In this document: positions 1 through 9,187 of the stretch, in pieces
How positions within the stretch are numbered: position 1 is the stretch's first letter
Layout: each line of letters opens with the position of its first letter
Assembly (NCBI GenBank): GCA_024236395.1
Contig: JACKKO010000001.1
Span: 62,001 to 126,000, forward strand
Direction of reading: 5' to 3'
Length of the DNA stretch: 64,000 nt
Source of the DNA: Hyphomicrobiales bacterium
GTDB lineage: Bacteria > Pseudomonadota > Alphaproteobacteria > Rickettsiales > JACKKO01
Notes under the pieces: generated by a model
Told to the model about the DNA's origin: nothing
The model's input: only the letters and a program-made list of their open reading frames with translations
The model's database searches: none
Program-made: the position numbers and the translations under genes

Positions 1-131
1 AGCGACAGTTCTTCTGGTGCATATTGCCAGACGTCGTAGCTTCGCTTCTGTGCTTCTTCGATAAAGAATAACGAGTTGGTGAAACCTTTCTCGCTTTCTG
101 TCAGCGGCTCCATCTGAAAGGCTACCTTCAT
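1..131 (-). CDS. gshB: Glutathione synthetase, N-terminal fragment (runs off the window edge)
   Basis: Only the first 43 or so residues are in the window. The start MKVAFQMEPL followed by a Leu/Phe-rich helix and a YAPEELSL-like stretch matches the N-terminal domain of GshB, which joins gamma-glutamylcysteine and glycine using ATP in the cytosol. The ATP-grasp domain lies outside the window. The start codon is 2 bases past the stop of the upstream 146-residue gene, so the two are cotranscribed. The call rests on the short N-terminus only, so it is likely rather than certain. Confidence 0.72.
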   Translation of the reverse strand, partial: MKVAFQMEPLTESEKGFTNSLFFIEEAQKRSYDVWQYAPEELS

Positions 132-133
132 AA

Positions 134-574
134 TTACTTACTCCGGTTATTTTGTTCATTACGCCGCCGCGCATTGCGGATCTTCCAGTCTTCTACATAC
201 TGGTGCAGATCATCGAGTTTTTTATAGGGATCCTTCACATTCGGGTGCAGCAACTCCGCGCGCGAAACTTCCTTCTCTTCCACCTCTACATGATGCCTGA
301 GCAATTCTTTTAGAAGCGCCCCGGCACGCATCATTACCTCATGCGGCACCTTGCCTGCCTTCAGGGTTTTCTGCCGCAAATCTTCCTCGATGAAGCGCCG
401 CACCAATCGCTTATTATCCTCGGTGGGTAGCACTCCCAGCACCCGCAGTACTTCCATGAAGATATCAAATTCCTGCGCATCCACCACGTTATCTTCCATG
501 AAATGTTCGATCAGCGGTTCCAGTTTCTGGTAGATCGCGTAAATGGCGTCTTCGTTTTCGGGTAATATACTCAT
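134..574 (-). CDS. Conserved-looking hypothetical protein, 146 aa
   Basis: I do not recognise this protein. It is soluble, highly charged and predicted mainly helical, with no signal peptide or membrane segment; the first 60 residues are acidic (MSILPENEDAIYAIYQKLEP) and the last 20 are basic and Asn/Arg-rich. It sits 6 bases after the yejE stop and 2 bases before the gshB start, so it is the middle gene of a yejB-yejE-X-gshB transcription unit. The tight spacing supports it being a real gene. No function can be assigned from sequence. Confidence 0.75.
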   Translation of the reverse strand: MSILPENEDAIYAIYQKLEPLIEHFMEDNVVDAQEFDIFMEVLRVLGVLPTEDNKRLVRRFIEEDLRQKTLKAGKVPHEVMMRAGALLKELLRHHVEVEEKEVSRAELLHPNVKDPYKKLDDLHQYVEDWKIRNARRRNEQNNRSK

Positions 575-580
575 GGTTCC

Positions 581-1597
581 TTACTTCTTTGGGTTTAACG
601 CATCACGGACGGCTTCGCCGATAAAAATCAGCAGGCTCAGCATCACCGCCAGCACCATGAATGCCGTCATCCCAAGCCATGGTGCCTGCAGATTATTTTT
701 CCCCTGCGCCAGCAATTCCCCCAGCGAGGCCGAACCGGGGGGCAGACCAAAGCCCAGGAAATCCAGCGAGGTCAGGGTGGTAATCGCACCGTTCAGCATG
801 AACGGCAGAAAGGTCAGTGCGGCCACAATACTATTGGGCAGGATATGCCGGAACAAAATCACCGGCTCACGTACCCCCAGTGCACGGGCCGCTTTGACAT
901 AATCCTGCTTGCGCGTCTTCAGCACTTCCGCCCGCACCACCCCCACAATCCCGATCCAGGAAAACAGCGCCATGATCCCTAAGAGCCACCAGAAATTCGG
1001 TTCCACGAAACTGGCCAGAATAATCAATAGAAAGAGCGTCGGCAGACCACTCCAGATTTCAATCACGCGCTGGAACAGCAGGTCTGTCCAGCCGCCAAAA
1101 TACCCCTGCAGCGCCCCGGCAATCGTCCCGACCGTGACGGAGATCGCCGTCAGTGCCAGCCCAAACAATACCGATATCCGGAACCCGTAAATCAGCCGCG
1201 CGACCACATCGCGCCCCTGATCATCTGTCCCCAGCCAGTTCTCCCCGGTGGGCGGCGAGGGTGCCGCCGTCGGCAAATCGTAATTCACCGTGCGATAACT
1301 GAACCGCACCGGCGGCCATACCATCCAGCCCCCTGAATCCCTGATGAGGTTTATCAGATACGGGTCACGGTAATCGGCTTCGGTTTCAAACTGCCCCCCA
1401 AGCTCTACTTCCGTATACATCTTGAATACCGGGAAGTAGAATTGTCCCTGATGGTAGACCAGGATAGGCTTATCATTGGCGATCACTTCCGCCAGCAGCG
1501 CCAGCACAAACAGCACAAGGAAAATCCATAGGCTCCAAAAGCCACGTGCATTGGTCTTAAAACGCCGCCATTGTTGCTGCCGCAGGGACTCGCCCAT
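581..1597 (-). CDS. yejE: Peptide/microcin C-type ABC transporter permease YejE
   Basis: Second inner-membrane permease of a Yej-type (microcin C/oligopeptide) ABC importer. One N-terminal membrane helix at about residues 18-40 is followed by a long periplasmic insert typical of YejE, then the BPD_transp_1 core with five helices and an EAA loop (KAARALGVREPVILFRHILPN) that docks the ATPase. The motif GTDDQGRDVVARLIYG before the core is a hallmark of this family. Two ATG codons lie in a row; the second (1597) is better spaced from GGGAGG and is used here. It touches the yejB stop. No ATPase gene (yejF) is adjacent, and the binding protein is encoded 12 kb away. Confidence 0.9.
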   Translation of the reverse strand: MGESLRQQQWRRFKTNARGFWSLWIFLVLFVLALLAEVIANDKPILVYHQGQFYFPVFKMYTEVELGGQFETEADYRDPYLINLIRDSGGWMVWPPVRFSYRTVNYDLPTAAPSPPTGENWLGTDDQGRDVVARLIYGFRISVLFGLALTAISVTVGTIAGALQGYFGGWTDLLFQRVIEIWSGLPTLFLLIILASFVEPNFWWLLGIMALFSWIGIVGVVRAEVLKTRKQDYVKAARALGVREPVILFRHILPNSIVAALTFLPFMLNGAITTLTSLDFLGFGLPPGSASLGELLAQGKNNLQAPWLGMTAFMVLAVMLSLLIFIGEAVRDALNPKK

Positions 1598-2709
1598 CAT
1601 ACCTCCCGGCTTTCAAAATCAATGCGCGGATCCACCAGCACGTACGTCAGGTCACTAATCAGCGCAACCACCAACCCCAGCAGCGAATAGATAAACAACG
1701 TGCCGAACACCACCGGGTAATCACGCCCGATAGCCGCTTCAAACCCCATCAGCCCAAGCCCGTTCAGCGAGAAAATAATCTCAATCAGCAGCGAACCGGT
1801 AAACAGGATCGAAAGAAACGCCCCCGGAAACCCGGCAATGACAATCAGCATCGCATTGCGGAACACATGCCCGTAAAGCACCTGCCGCTCGGTGCAGCCC
1901 TTGGCACGGGCGGTCAGCACATATTGCTTGCTTAGTTCCTCAATGAACGAGTTCTTGGTCAGCATCGTCATGCTGGCAAACCCGCTGATGACCATGGCGA
2001 TAATCGGCAGCGTCATATGCCAGAAATAATCGAGGATTTTTTCCGGCCAGCGCATCAGCTCCCACCCTTCCGAGGTCAAGCCCCGCAGGGGAAAAACATT
2101 CCAGAAACTCCCCCCGGCAAACACTACAATCAATAGCACCGCGAACAGGAAGCTGGGGATGGCATACCCAATCACCACCACTGCACTGCTCCAGATATCA
2201 AAGGCTTCCCCATCGCTCACCGCCTTGCGTATCCCCAGCGGGATGGAAACCAGATAGACCAGCAACGTTGTCCACAGACCCAGCGAAATGGAAACGGGTA
2301 GCCGTGCAAAAATCATATCCACCACTTTTTCACTGCGGAAAAAACTCTCCCCAAAATCAAAATGGGAATAATCGTTGAGCATTTTAAAGAAGCGTTCATG
2401 CGCAGGCTTATCAAACCCATACATTTTTTCGATGCGGGCAATCAGCTCCGGGTCCAGTCCTTGTGCCCCGCGATATTTGCTGCTGGTATTGGTGCTGTTG
2501 GCCTGCTTGAGCATCCCGGCACCACCCATTGTTTCATGCCCGCCCCCGGCAATCCGTTCCGTCGCACTACCCTGCATCCCGGTTATTTCGGCAATCGCCT
2601 GTTCCACCGGCCCGCCGGGTGCAGCCTGCACAATAAGGAAACTCACCAGCACAATGCCAAACAAGGTGGGGATCATCAACAGCAGGCGTTTGAGAATATA
2701 GGCGTACAT
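1597..2709 (-). CDS. yejB: Peptide/microcin C-type ABC transporter permease YejB
   Basis: First inner-membrane permease of the same importer, 370 aa, close to the usual YejB length. The N-terminus [19 protein letters not shown] is the family's first helix with the R/K-rich start; an insert at about residues 40-95 (Gly/Met/Ser-rich, then [19 protein letters not shown]) is also usual for YejB. Further helices and an EAA loop ([20 protein letters not shown]) follow. The stop codon overlaps the start of yejE. The gene begins 53 bp after scoB ends, in the same direction, so it could be read from the scoAB promoter or its own. Confidence 0.9.
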   Translation of the reverse strand: MYAYILKRLLLMIPTLFGIVLVSFLIVQAAPGGPVEQAIAEITGMQGSATERIAGGGHETMGGAGMLKQANSTNTSSKYRGAQGLDPELIARIEKMYGFDKPAHERFFKMLNDYSHFDFGESFFRSEKVVDMIFARLPVSISLGLWTTLLVYLVSIPLGIRKAVSDGEAFDIWSSAVVVIGYAIPSFLFAVLLIVVFAGGSFWNVFPLRGLTSEGWELMRWPEKILDYFWHMTLPIIAMVISGFASMTMLTKNSFIEELSKQYVLTARAKGCTERQVLYGHVFRNAMLIVIAGFPGAFLSILFTGSLLIEIIFSLNGLGLMGFEAAIGRDYPVVFGTLFIYSLLGLVVALISDLTYVLVDPRIDFESREV

Positions 2710-2762
2710 GGGCGGAATCTAGCGTGGTTACTGGCCAGCGTCCAGCAAAGATGTCCGGAGCA

Positions 2763-3416
2763 TCAGGCCGTGCGTTTTAACGTACCGGCAATGGTAAAAT
2801 GCGCTTCGGTTTTCTCACGGATTTCATCGACCGTGACATCATGCGCATGCTCCGTCAGCACCAACCCATCGCCGGAGACATCAAACACACCCAGCTCGGT
2901 GATGACCCGATCTACCACGCGTTTCCCGGTCAGTGGTAACTGGCATTGTTTGAGCAACTTCGGCGCGCCACTTTTTGCAGTATGCGACATCAGCACCACC
3001 ACGCGCTTCACCCCGGCCACCAGATCCATCGCGCCACCGGGGCCTTTGACCATCTTCCCCGGAATCATCCAGTTGGCCAGATCGCCATGTTCGGACACTT
3101 CCAGCGCACCGAGAATGGAAAGATCAATATGCCCCCCGCGAATCATGCCAAACGAGGTGGCGCTATCGAAATAGCTACTCTCCGGCAGGGCGGTGATCGT
3201 CTGTTTGCCGGCATTGATCAGATCCGCATCTACTTCCGCTTCCGTGGGAAACGGCCCCATGCCGAGCATGCCGTTTTCACTCTGCAGCGTGACCTGTACA
3301 CCGGGAGGGATATAATTCGCCACTTCCGTTGGCATCCCGATTCCCAGATTCACATAGCACCCGTCAAAAAATTCACGCGCCGCAATCTTGCACATCTCTT
3401 CGTTTGTATATGGCAT
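2763..3416 (-). CDS. scoB: 3-oxoacid CoA-transferase, subunit B
   Basis: Beta subunit of succinyl-CoA:3-ketoacid (or acetoacetate) CoA-transferase, which moves CoA between succinyl-CoA and acetoacetate in ketone-body or polyhydroxybutyrate use. The catalytic Glu that forms the acyl-CoA intermediate is E47 in the [13 protein letters not shown] motif; the N-terminal [17 protein letters not shown] stretch is also characteristic. Its start overlaps the scoA stop as ATGA, so the two subunits are translationally coupled. Sequence alone cannot separate ScoB from AtoA, so the exact acyl substrate is inferred. Confidence 0.9.
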   Translation of the reverse strand: MPYTNEEMCKIAAREFFDGCYVNLGIGMPTEVANYIPPGVQVTLQSENGMLGMGPFPTEAEVDADLINAGKQTITALPESSYFDSATSFGMIRGGHIDLSILGALEVSEHGDLANWMIPGKMVKGPGGAMDLVAGVKRVVVLMSHTAKSGAPKLLKQCQLPLTGKRVVDRVITELGVFDVSGDGLVLTEHAHDVTVDEIREKTEAHFTIAGTLKRTA

Positions 3417-4123
3417 CAGGCGGCAACCTCCCGTGTGGTACGGCGTTCAATGCGTTTTTCATAGGCACCGCCTTTGAACAGACGCTGCACGAAAATACCC
3501 GGCGTGTGAATATCCTCGGCAGCCAGTTCCCCCACTTCCACGATTTCTTCCACTTCCGCCACCGTGATACGGGCGGCCGTGGCCATGATAGGATTAAAGT
3601 TACGCGCTGTTTTGCGGTAGACCAGATTTCCCGCTTTATCGGCCTTCCAGGCTTTCACGATCGCCAGATCGGCGAACAAACCAAATTCCATCACATACGG
3701 TTCACCATCGAACTCGCGGGTCTCCTTACCTTCTGAAAGCACGGTACCGTAGGCAGTTTTGGTGTAAAATGCCGGAATGCCTGCCCCCCCTGCGCGGATA
3801 CGCTCTGCCAAGGTGCCTTGCGGATTGAGCTCTAGTTCCAGCTCACCATCCAGATATTGCTTTTCGAAGGTTTTATTCTCCCCGACATAGGAGGAAATCA
3901 TCTTACGGATCTGCCGCGTCTGCAGCATGATGCCGAGGCCAAAATCATCCACCCCGCAATTATTGCTGATGACCGTCAGGTTTTTCACCCCCGAATCGCG
4001 AACCGCCAGAATACAATGTTCCGGGATACCGCATAGCCCAAAGCCACCTGCCATAATGGTCATCCCGTCTTTTAACAGGCCATGTAAGGCGGTGTTGGCA
4101 TTTTCAAACAGTTTATTGCTCAT
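3416..4123 (-). CDS. scoA: 3-oxoacid CoA-transferase, subunit A
   Basis: Alpha subunit of the CoA-transferase. The motif [15 protein letters not shown] near the start and the Gly-rich [16 protein letters not shown] stretch, with [15 protein letters not shown] after it, are family hallmarks. An upstream in-frame extension is possible, but the start MSNKLFENA at 4123 has an AGGA sequence about 10 bases ahead and matches the usual N-terminus, so the longer form is rejected. The first gene of a scoA-scoB pair, it faces the small exported-protein gene at 4237 across an AT-rich gap of about 110 bp that should hold promoters for both directions. Confidence 0.9.
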   Translation of the reverse strand: MSNKLFENANTALHGLLKDGMTIMAGGFGLCGIPEHCILAVRDSGVKNLTVISNNCGVDDFGLGIMLQTRQIRKMISSYVGENKTFEKQYLDGELELELNPQGTLAERIRAGGAGIPAFYTKTAYGTVLSEGKETREFDGEPYVMEFGLFADLAIVKAWKADKAGNLVYRKTARNFNPIMATAARITVAEVEEIVEVGELAAEDIHTPGIFVQRLFKGGAYEKRIERRTTREVAA

Positions 4124-4236
4124 GTGCCTATTCCTAGCGCAAAAATAACGACCCGAGCAAGAAAAAAGACTTGTACATTTGTATCTGTACGCGTATACGT
4201 CCACTTTATATTCCATATATGTGCATTTTTAGAAGT

Positions 4237-4449
4237 ATGAAGTATTTGTCTCTGTTTTTCCTTGCTCTCCCTGCCTGCAGTGCTGATCTTTCTTATCTCA
4301 ATCACTCGCGTATCGATTCCAATTATGTATCCATATATGAACGTTACGTCGTACAGCCCTGCGCCGGGGATACGACATGTATGCAGCAACGCAATAAAGA
4401 TTACTTGCAAATGGTAGAAAATAGTAACTTCTCTTTTGCAGCGCGTTGA
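4237..4449 (+). CDS. Small exported protein or lipoprotein, 70 aa, unknown
   Basis: The start MKYLSLFFLALPACSADLSY looks like a short signal sequence. The LPAC stretch could be a weak lipobox (Pro at -2 is unusual) or part of a type I signal peptide. The mature part is polar and has two cysteines (QPCAGDTTCMQQ), which could form a disulfide. The ribosome-binding site is weak. A hairpin followed by a T-run sits 15 bp after the stop, which supports a separate short transcript. I do not recognise the family. It could be spurious; the base composition is more AT-rich than in its neighbours. Confidence 0.45.
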   Translation: MKYLSLFFLALPACSADLSYLNHSRIDSNYVSIYERYVVQPCAGDTTCMQQRNKDYLQMVENSNFSFAAR

Positions 4450-4464
4450 CGTATCTTTGCGCAT

Positions 4465-4498
4465 ACTTCCAACGAATACCCGTAGGAAGTTATTTTTT
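4465..4498 (+). terminator. Rho-independent terminator after the small exported gene
   Basis: ACTTCC (4465-4470) pairs with GGAAGT (4485-4490). An A-A mismatch and an ACG/CGT inner stem bring the loop to six bases. The stem is followed by TATTTTTT. It separates the 70-residue gene from the DUF2892 gene at 4513. Confidence 0.6.
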
Positions 4499-4512
4499 GA
4501 CGGAGGTTTCGT

Positions 4513-4761
4513 ATGAAAAAGAATATGGGAAAAACAGATAAATCGATTCGTTTAGTGGCTGCCGTTATTTTGATAGCCCTGATTGCAACAGGAAACGTCA
4601 CCGGCACTCTGGCGATTATTCTGGGAGTGGTCGCTGCTGTGTTTATCGCCACTTCTCTAATTAGTTTCTGCCCGCTTTACCCCATCCTCGGCATCTCCAC
4701 CTGCGGCAAATGCTGCGGGGGCGGATGTAAAAAAGACAGCGATGCCGGAAACGCCGCCTAA
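4513..4761 (+). CDS. DUF2892 (YgaP-like) inner-membrane protein with Cys-rich tail
   Basis: An 82-residue membrane protein. The start KNMGKTDKSIRLVAAVILIALI, two membrane helices (about residues 12-30 and 33-53) and the FCPLYPILGISTC motif are typical of the DUF2892 family. Unusual is the added tail, GKCCGGGCKKDSDAGNAA, which gives five cysteines in the last 32 residues and could bind metal. A strong GGAGG site lies about 8 bases before the ATG. It overlaps the next gene by 20 bp, so it is cotranscribed with the DUF2063 and DoxX genes. Its biochemical role is unknown. Confidence 0.82.
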   Translation: MKKNMGKTDKSIRLVAAVILIALIATGNVTGTLAIILGVVAAVFIATSLISFCPLYPILGISTCGKCCGGGCKKDSDAGNAA

Positions 4762-5530
4762 TCATACTTCGCTGGCACAGCTTCAGCAGGCATTTTGTCG
4801 CCTGATTCTGGATGACGCACCTGTGGCTTCCGGCATGCTTGCCAGTGCTCATCGCGACCCGGCACGTATCCAAAATGTTTATCGCAACAACCTACTGGGT
4901 GCGGCAGGGGGTGCGCTGGCACTGACATACCCCGTCTCACAGGCTTTGGTGGGAGATCGTTTTTTTCAACATGTCATCACTCGCTATATCCAGAAGAACC
5001 CACCCACAACAGGCAATCTGGATTGTTACGGGGAAGATATTCCCACCTATCTAAGCACACTCCCGGACGTTGCATCACTGCCATACCTGCCCGATGTCGC
5101 CTGGCTGGAATGGGCCTGGCACCAAAGTAGCCTGGCGGAAAACGCCCCGGTACTGATGCCGGAAGCACTGCAATCCCTACCGCCTGAGACCCTGCCGGAA
5201 CTGTGTTTCATCCCGCACCCGGCGCTGCGCATGCTCCACTCGGAATATCCTGTACACCGCATCTGGGCACTGCATCAGGACGAAGCCAACCAAGCATCCA
5301 CCGTGGATCTTTCAGAGGGTCCGTGCCAGCTGGCCATCACCCGCCCGGCCCGCCAGATCCTAATATCGCCGCTGGAAGAACCAGAATACCAACTGCTTTC
5401 CCGAATGGTTAAAGGGAACTGCCTGGGTGATGCCGTGGAGAAAATCTACGCGGCGTTTCCGCATTTTGACCTTGCATTTTCACTGGAGCGGCTTATCGTA
5501 ACGGGCTGTTTCAGCGGCATAAAGCCCTGA
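4742..5530 (+). CDS. DUF2063 protein (HvfC/BufC family)
   Basis: A 262-residue soluble protein. The N-terminal part (about residues 8-100) has the DUF2063 pattern: LAQLQQAFCRLI, then RIQNVYRNNLLGAAGGALALTYPVSQALVGDRFF and a YGEDIPTYL segment. The family (HvfC/BufC) is known as the partner of DUF692/MNIO enzymes that modify Cys-rich metal-binding peptides. Here no DUF692 enzyme or DUF2282 precursor is adjacent; instead it overlaps a DUF2892 gene with a Cys-rich tail and precedes a DoxX gene. The start ATG lies inside the upstream gene with little Shine-Dalgarno sequence, suggesting translational coupling. Confidence 0.82.
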   Translation: MPETPPNHTSLAQLQQAFCRLILDDAPVASGMLASAHRDPARIQNVYRNNLLGAAGGALALTYPVSQALVGDRFFQHVITRYIQKNPPTTGNLDCYGEDIPTYLSTLPDVASLPYLPDVAWLEWAWHQSSLAENAPVLMPEALQSLPPETLPELCFIPHPALRMLHSEYPVHRIWALHQDEANQASTVDLSEGPCQLAITRPARQILISPLEEPEYQLLSRMVKGNCLGDAVEKIYAAFPHFDLAFSLERLIVTGCFSGIKP

Positions 5531-5549
5531 TATAAACTGGGAGAATTGT

Positions 5550-6035
5550 ATGGCACGGCATCATAAGGAATTACCCCTTTGGCTCCGCGTGGCAGATATT
5601 AAACTGCGCGTGGCCGAACAATTTACTGATCCGGTAATCCTGGGTATTCGCCTGTGGCTGGCCAAGGTCTTCTGGACATCGGGCACCCTGAAGCTGGATA
5701 CGGGCTTTCTGGGCATCGGCCAGGGCAACTGGGAATCGACACTGATTCTGTTTGAATACGAATACCAGGTACCGATTCTGACACCTCAGGCCGCCGCCTA
5801 TCTCTCCACCGCGGCAGAACTGATCTTCCCGATCCTGTTGGTATTGGGACTGGGGAGCCGGATTGCTGCCTTTGGCCTGTTGTTTATGACCGCCGTGATC
5901 GAGTTTACGTACCAACACAGCCCCGAACATGTGATCTGGGCGTTATTTCTGGGTACCGTACTGACCTACGGGCCGGGCCGTATCGCACTGGATTTCCTTA
6001 TCAGCCGTCGTTTTCTCCCCCATCGGCACGACTAA
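5550..6035 (+). CDS. DoxX family membrane protein
   Basis: A 161-residue protein with four likely membrane helices. It shows features of the DoxX family: an N-terminal LGIRLWLAKVFWTSGTLKL helix, the YQVPILTPQAAAYLSTAAELIFPILLVLG region and a LTYGPGRIALDFLI end. DoxX proteins are quinone-interacting or oxidoreductase-partner membrane subunits and are common beside DUF2063 genes. It starts 19 bp after the DUF2063 gene with a GGGAG site and ends 24 bp before valS, so valS may be read from the same transcript. Confidence 0.85.
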   Translation: MARHHKELPLWLRVADIKLRVAEQFTDPVILGIRLWLAKVFWTSGTLKLDTGFLGIGQGNWESTLILFEYEYQVPILTPQAAAYLSTAAELIFPILLVLGLGSRIAAFGLLFMTAVIEFTYQHSPEHVIWALFLGTVLTYGPGRIALDFLISRRFLPHRHD

Positions 6036-6059
6036 CAGCACACGAATACGAAAGCATTT

Positions 6060-8645
6060 ATGAAAGAACTACCGAAGCAATACGACCACAAGGTCACCGA
6101 GAAACACTGGCAGCAATACTGGGAAACCACTAAGACCTACGCATGGGATGAAACCGCTCCGCGCACCGATACGTTTGTGATTGATACCCCACCGCCGACG
6201 GTTTCAGGCGTATTGCATATGGGGCATATTTTCTCCTACACGCAGGCGGATTTTGTCGCACGCTATCAGCGTATGTCGGGCAAGACCGTATTCTACCCGA
6301 TGGGGTTTGACGATAACGGGCTGCCCACCGAGCGGCTGGTGGAAAAGGTCAAGAAGATCAACGCCCATAAATACATGCAGGAACATGGACGGGAAGGGTT
6401 TATCGAGCTGTGTGAGGGCGTGGCGGAAGAGGCTCGCAAGGAATTCCGCCGCTTGTTTGAATCGGTGGCACTTTCGGTGGACTGGCGGCAGGAATATCAT
6501 ACGATTTCCGAAGAATCACGCCGCATTTCCCAACTTTCTTTCCTTGATCTGTTCCATAAACAGCATGCGTACCGGAAGCTCCAACCCATGCTGTGGGATC
6601 CGGTGGACCAGACCGCCATCGCCCAGGCCGAAGTAGTGGATCAGGAAATCGAGAGCCACTGGAATGATATTACGTTCGGGCTGGAGGGCAGTGATAGCGA
6701 GATCATCATCGGCACCACCCGTCCGGAATTGCTGGCGGCCTGCGTTGCCGTATTCTACCACCCGGAGGATGCACGCTATCAGCACCTGAACGGCAAAACG
6801 GCCATTACCCCGCTCTTTGGGGTGCCTGTCCCCATCCTGCCAGACGAAGACGTGCAGCAGGATAAAGGCACCGGGCTGGTGATGTGCTGTACCTTTGGCG
6901 ACGAGCAGGATATTCGCTGGTGGGAGCGGCACAATCTGCCCACGCGCGTAGTGCTCAATACCTATGGCAAACTGGATTTCACCCAGGCCAGTGATCCGGC
7001 CGACTGGGCCAGCGCCCCACGGGAAGCCATCGAGAAACGCAAGACCTCCAATAAGGATCCGAAACATCCCGGTGCGCGGGAAGTCACCCTGGAGCTGCTG
7101 AAGGAAGCTGGACTCTTGGTCAAACAGGAACCCATCACCCATGCCGTGAATTGTGCGGAGCGCTCTGGTGCACCCCTGGAAATCCTGCCCACGCATCAAT
7201 GGTTCGTCCGCGTGCTGGATAAAAAAGACGCATTGAAACAACGCACCAAGGAATGCACCTGGTACCCGGATTTCATGCGGTTGCGCTGTGAGCAATGGAT
7301 CGACGGGCTGAACTGGGACTGGTGTATTTCACGCCAGCGTTTCTTCGGCGTCCCCTTCCCGGTGTGGTATTCCAAACGTGCCGGTGAAGAAGGTAAAATC
7401 CTGATTGCCGATAAAGACCAGCTCCCGGTGAACCCGCTGGTGGATCTGCCAAAAGGCTACACGCGAGAAGAAGTAGAAGCCGAAGCCGATGTCATGGATA
7501 CCTGGGCAACCTCGTCGGTCAGCCCGCAGCTTTCCAGCAAGGCGATCTCCAACGAATACGCGGTGGATTACGCGCGCCATCAAAAGCTCTTTCCGGCGGA
7601 TTTACGACCGCAGGCGCATGAGATCATCCGCACCTGGGCATTTTACACCATCGTGAAAGCACATCTGCACGAAGAGACGATTCCGTGGAAGAACCTGATG
7701 ATTTCCGGGTGGTGCCTGGCCAGCGACAAAACCAAAATGTCAAAATCCAAGGGCAATGTGGTGACGCCGGTGGATTTGATCGAGGAAAAAGGTGCAGATG
7801 TGGTGCGCTACTGGGCCAGCACCTCGCGGCTGGGCGCGGATACGGCTTTTTCCGAAGACGTACTGAAGATTGGCCGCAAACTGGTCACAAAACTTTGGAA
7901 CGCGTCCAAATTCGCCGCCATTCAGCTGGAAGCCGTCCCCCGCGACAGCTACCCGCTGGAGGCCGTAACCGAGCCGCTGGATCGCTGGGTCTTGACCCGC
8001 CTGCATCGTGCCATTGCGAATGCCACCGCCGCGTTTGAAAAGTTTGAGTATTCCGGCGCCCGTGCCGCGGTAGAGGATTTCTTCTGGAATGATTTCTGCG
8101 ATAACTACCTGGAAATGATTAAAGGCCGCGCTTATGGTGGCGAAGACGTTTCCGAGGTCGCACAGCACAGCGCGGTGATTACGGTATATCACTGTCTGGA
8201 AGCCGTGCTCCGGCTTTTTGCGCCCATCCTGCCGCACATCACCGAAGAACTCTACAGCCATATCTTCGCGGCAGAACATCAGAAACTGGGCAGCCTGCAC
8301 GCGCGGGGCACCTGGCCAAAGGCGGAGGATTATCCGCTGGACGAAACCGCAGAGGCGATTGGCATTGCCGCGCGGCAAATCCTGGATGTGGTACGCAAGC
8401 AGAAGGCCGAGGCCAATGTGTCCCTGAAATATCCGCTGACTAAGTTATGCATTGCACCAGCCGGGAAGCAGGCAGGCAAACAACAAGTGGATATGACACG
8501 CTGTCTGGCCGACCTGACCAACGTCACCAACACGGCGGAGATTGTCCTTGGTGATGCCACCGACGGCGACCTCAGCGAAGATGAAAACTGGCGGATTACG
8601 ATTGAACTCGCGGCAGAGGCTGATACCAAAACCGCCATACAGTAA
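6060..8645 (+). CDS. valS: Valyl-tRNA synthetase, short Rickettsia/archaeal-type
   Basis: Class I enzyme that charges tRNA-Val. Signature motifs are HMGH (residues 53-56, the HIGH site) and KMSKS (559-563). The editing domain lies between them, with TTRPELLAACVAVFY and GTGLVMCCTFGDEQD. The N-terminus VIDTPPPTVSGVLHMGHIF and the FYPMGFDDNGLPTERLVEK segment closely follow the rickettsial ValRS type rather than the longer bacterial type; the protein ends without the usual C-terminal coiled-coil arm. Length is 861 aa. It converges on msrB with 2 bp between the stops. Confidence 0.96.
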   Translation: MKELPKQYDHKVTEKHWQQYWETTKTYAWDETAPRTDTFVIDTPPPTVSGVLHMGHIFSYTQADFVARYQRMSGKTVFYPMGFDDNGLPTERLVEKVKKINAHKYMQEHGREGFIELCEGVAEEARKEFRRLFESVALSVDWRQEYHTISEESRRISQLSFLDLFHKQHAYRKLQPMLWDPVDQTAIAQAEVVDQEIESHWNDITFGLEGSDSEIIIGTTRPELLAACVAVFYHPEDARYQHLNGKTAITPLFGVPVPILPDEDVQQDKGTGLVMCCTFGDEQDIRWWERHNLPTRVVLNTYGKLDFTQASDPADWASAPREAIEKRKTSNKDPKHPGAREVTLELLKEAGLLVKQEPITHAVNCAERSGAPLEILPTHQWFVRVLDKKDALKQRTKECTWYPDFMRLRCEQWIDGLNWDWCISRQRFFGVPFPVWYSKRAGEEGKILIADKDQLPVNPLVDLPKGYTREEVEAEADVMDTWATSSVSPQLSSKAISNEYAVDYARHQKLFPADLRPQAHEIIRTWAFYTIVKAHLHEETIPWKNLMISGWCLASDKTKMSKSKGNVVTPVDLIEEKGADVVRYWASTSRLGADTAFSEDVLKIGRKLVTKLWNASKFAAIQLEAVPRDSYPLEAVTEPLDRWVLTRLHRAIANATAAFEKFEYSGARAAVEDFFWNDFCDNYLEMIKGRAYGGEDVSEVAQHSAVITVYHCLEAVLRLFAPILPHITEELYSHIFAAEHQKLGSLHARGTWPKAEDYPLDETAEAIGIAARQILDVVRKQKAEANVSLKYPLTKLCIAPAGKQAGKQQVDMTRCLADLTNVTNTAEIVLGDATDGDLSEDENWRITIELAAEADTKTAIQ

Positions 8646-8647
8646 GG

Positions 8648-9178
8648 CTATTCGTCGTTAAACTGCGCCAGATACTCACCGTAACCCTCTTCTTCCAGCT
8701 TGTCTTTGGGGATGAAACGCAGCGCCGCGGAATTGATGCAGTAGCGCATCCCGCCTTTTTCCTTCGGCCCGTCATTGAATACGTGCCCCAGGTGGGAATC
8801 CCCCACATTGGAACGCACCTCCATCCGCGACATTCCGTGACTGGTATCTGCTGCCTCTTTGAGGCTTTGCTGCGCTATTGGCTTGGTAAAACTGGGCCAG
8901 CCCGTACCGGAGTCAAACTTATCCCTCGAGGAAAATAACGGTTCGCCTGTTACCGCATCTACGTAAATTCCTTCCGCGTGATTATCCCAGTACGCGTTCT
9001 GAAACGGCGGCTCGGTACCGCTTTCCTGCGTTACATGGTATTGCATCGTGTCCAGCTGTTCAATGGCCTCCGGTGTTCTGGTATAGGTTTTTTCCAGCAT
9101 CATGGTTTCTCCTTCTGCAGCAAATGCCATGACCGGACCTAACATTCCGGCAAGCACGATCATACGTATTGATTTCAT
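8648..9178 (-). CDS. msrB: Exported methionine-R-sulfoxide reductase MsrB
   Basis: Reduces the R form of methionine sulfoxide in proteins. An N-terminal signal peptide (about residues 1-20, ending AFA) sends it to the periplasm. The catalytic Cys is C147 in [11 protein letters not shown], with the GTGWPSF motif at 91-97 and the [11 protein letters not shown] loop. The two CxxC pairs that bind zinc in many MsrB proteins are absent, so this is the zinc-free form. It lies 9 bp after msrA on the same strand. How it is re-reduced in the periplasm is not shown by the sequence. Confidence 0.94.
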   Translation of the reverse strand: MKSIRMIVLAGMLGPVMAFAAEGETMMLEKTYTRTPEAIEQLDTMQYHVTQESGTEPPFQNAYWDNHAEGIYVDAVTGEPLFSSRDKFDSGTGWPSFTKPIAQQSLKEAADTSHGMSRMEVRSNVGDSHLGHVFNDGPKEKGGMRYCINSAALRFIPKDKLEEEGYGEYLAQFNDE

Positions 9179-9187
9179 AACGTCCTC

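Noticed and set aside
4120..4464. Minus-strand 114-residue open frame upstream of scoA
   Set aside because: It lies opposite the small exported-protein gene, has no recognisable domain and a poor start site.
6516..7295. Minus-strand 259-residue open frame inside valS
   Set aside because: It overlaps the conserved catalytic region of valS, has no ribosome-binding site and reads as a shadow frame.
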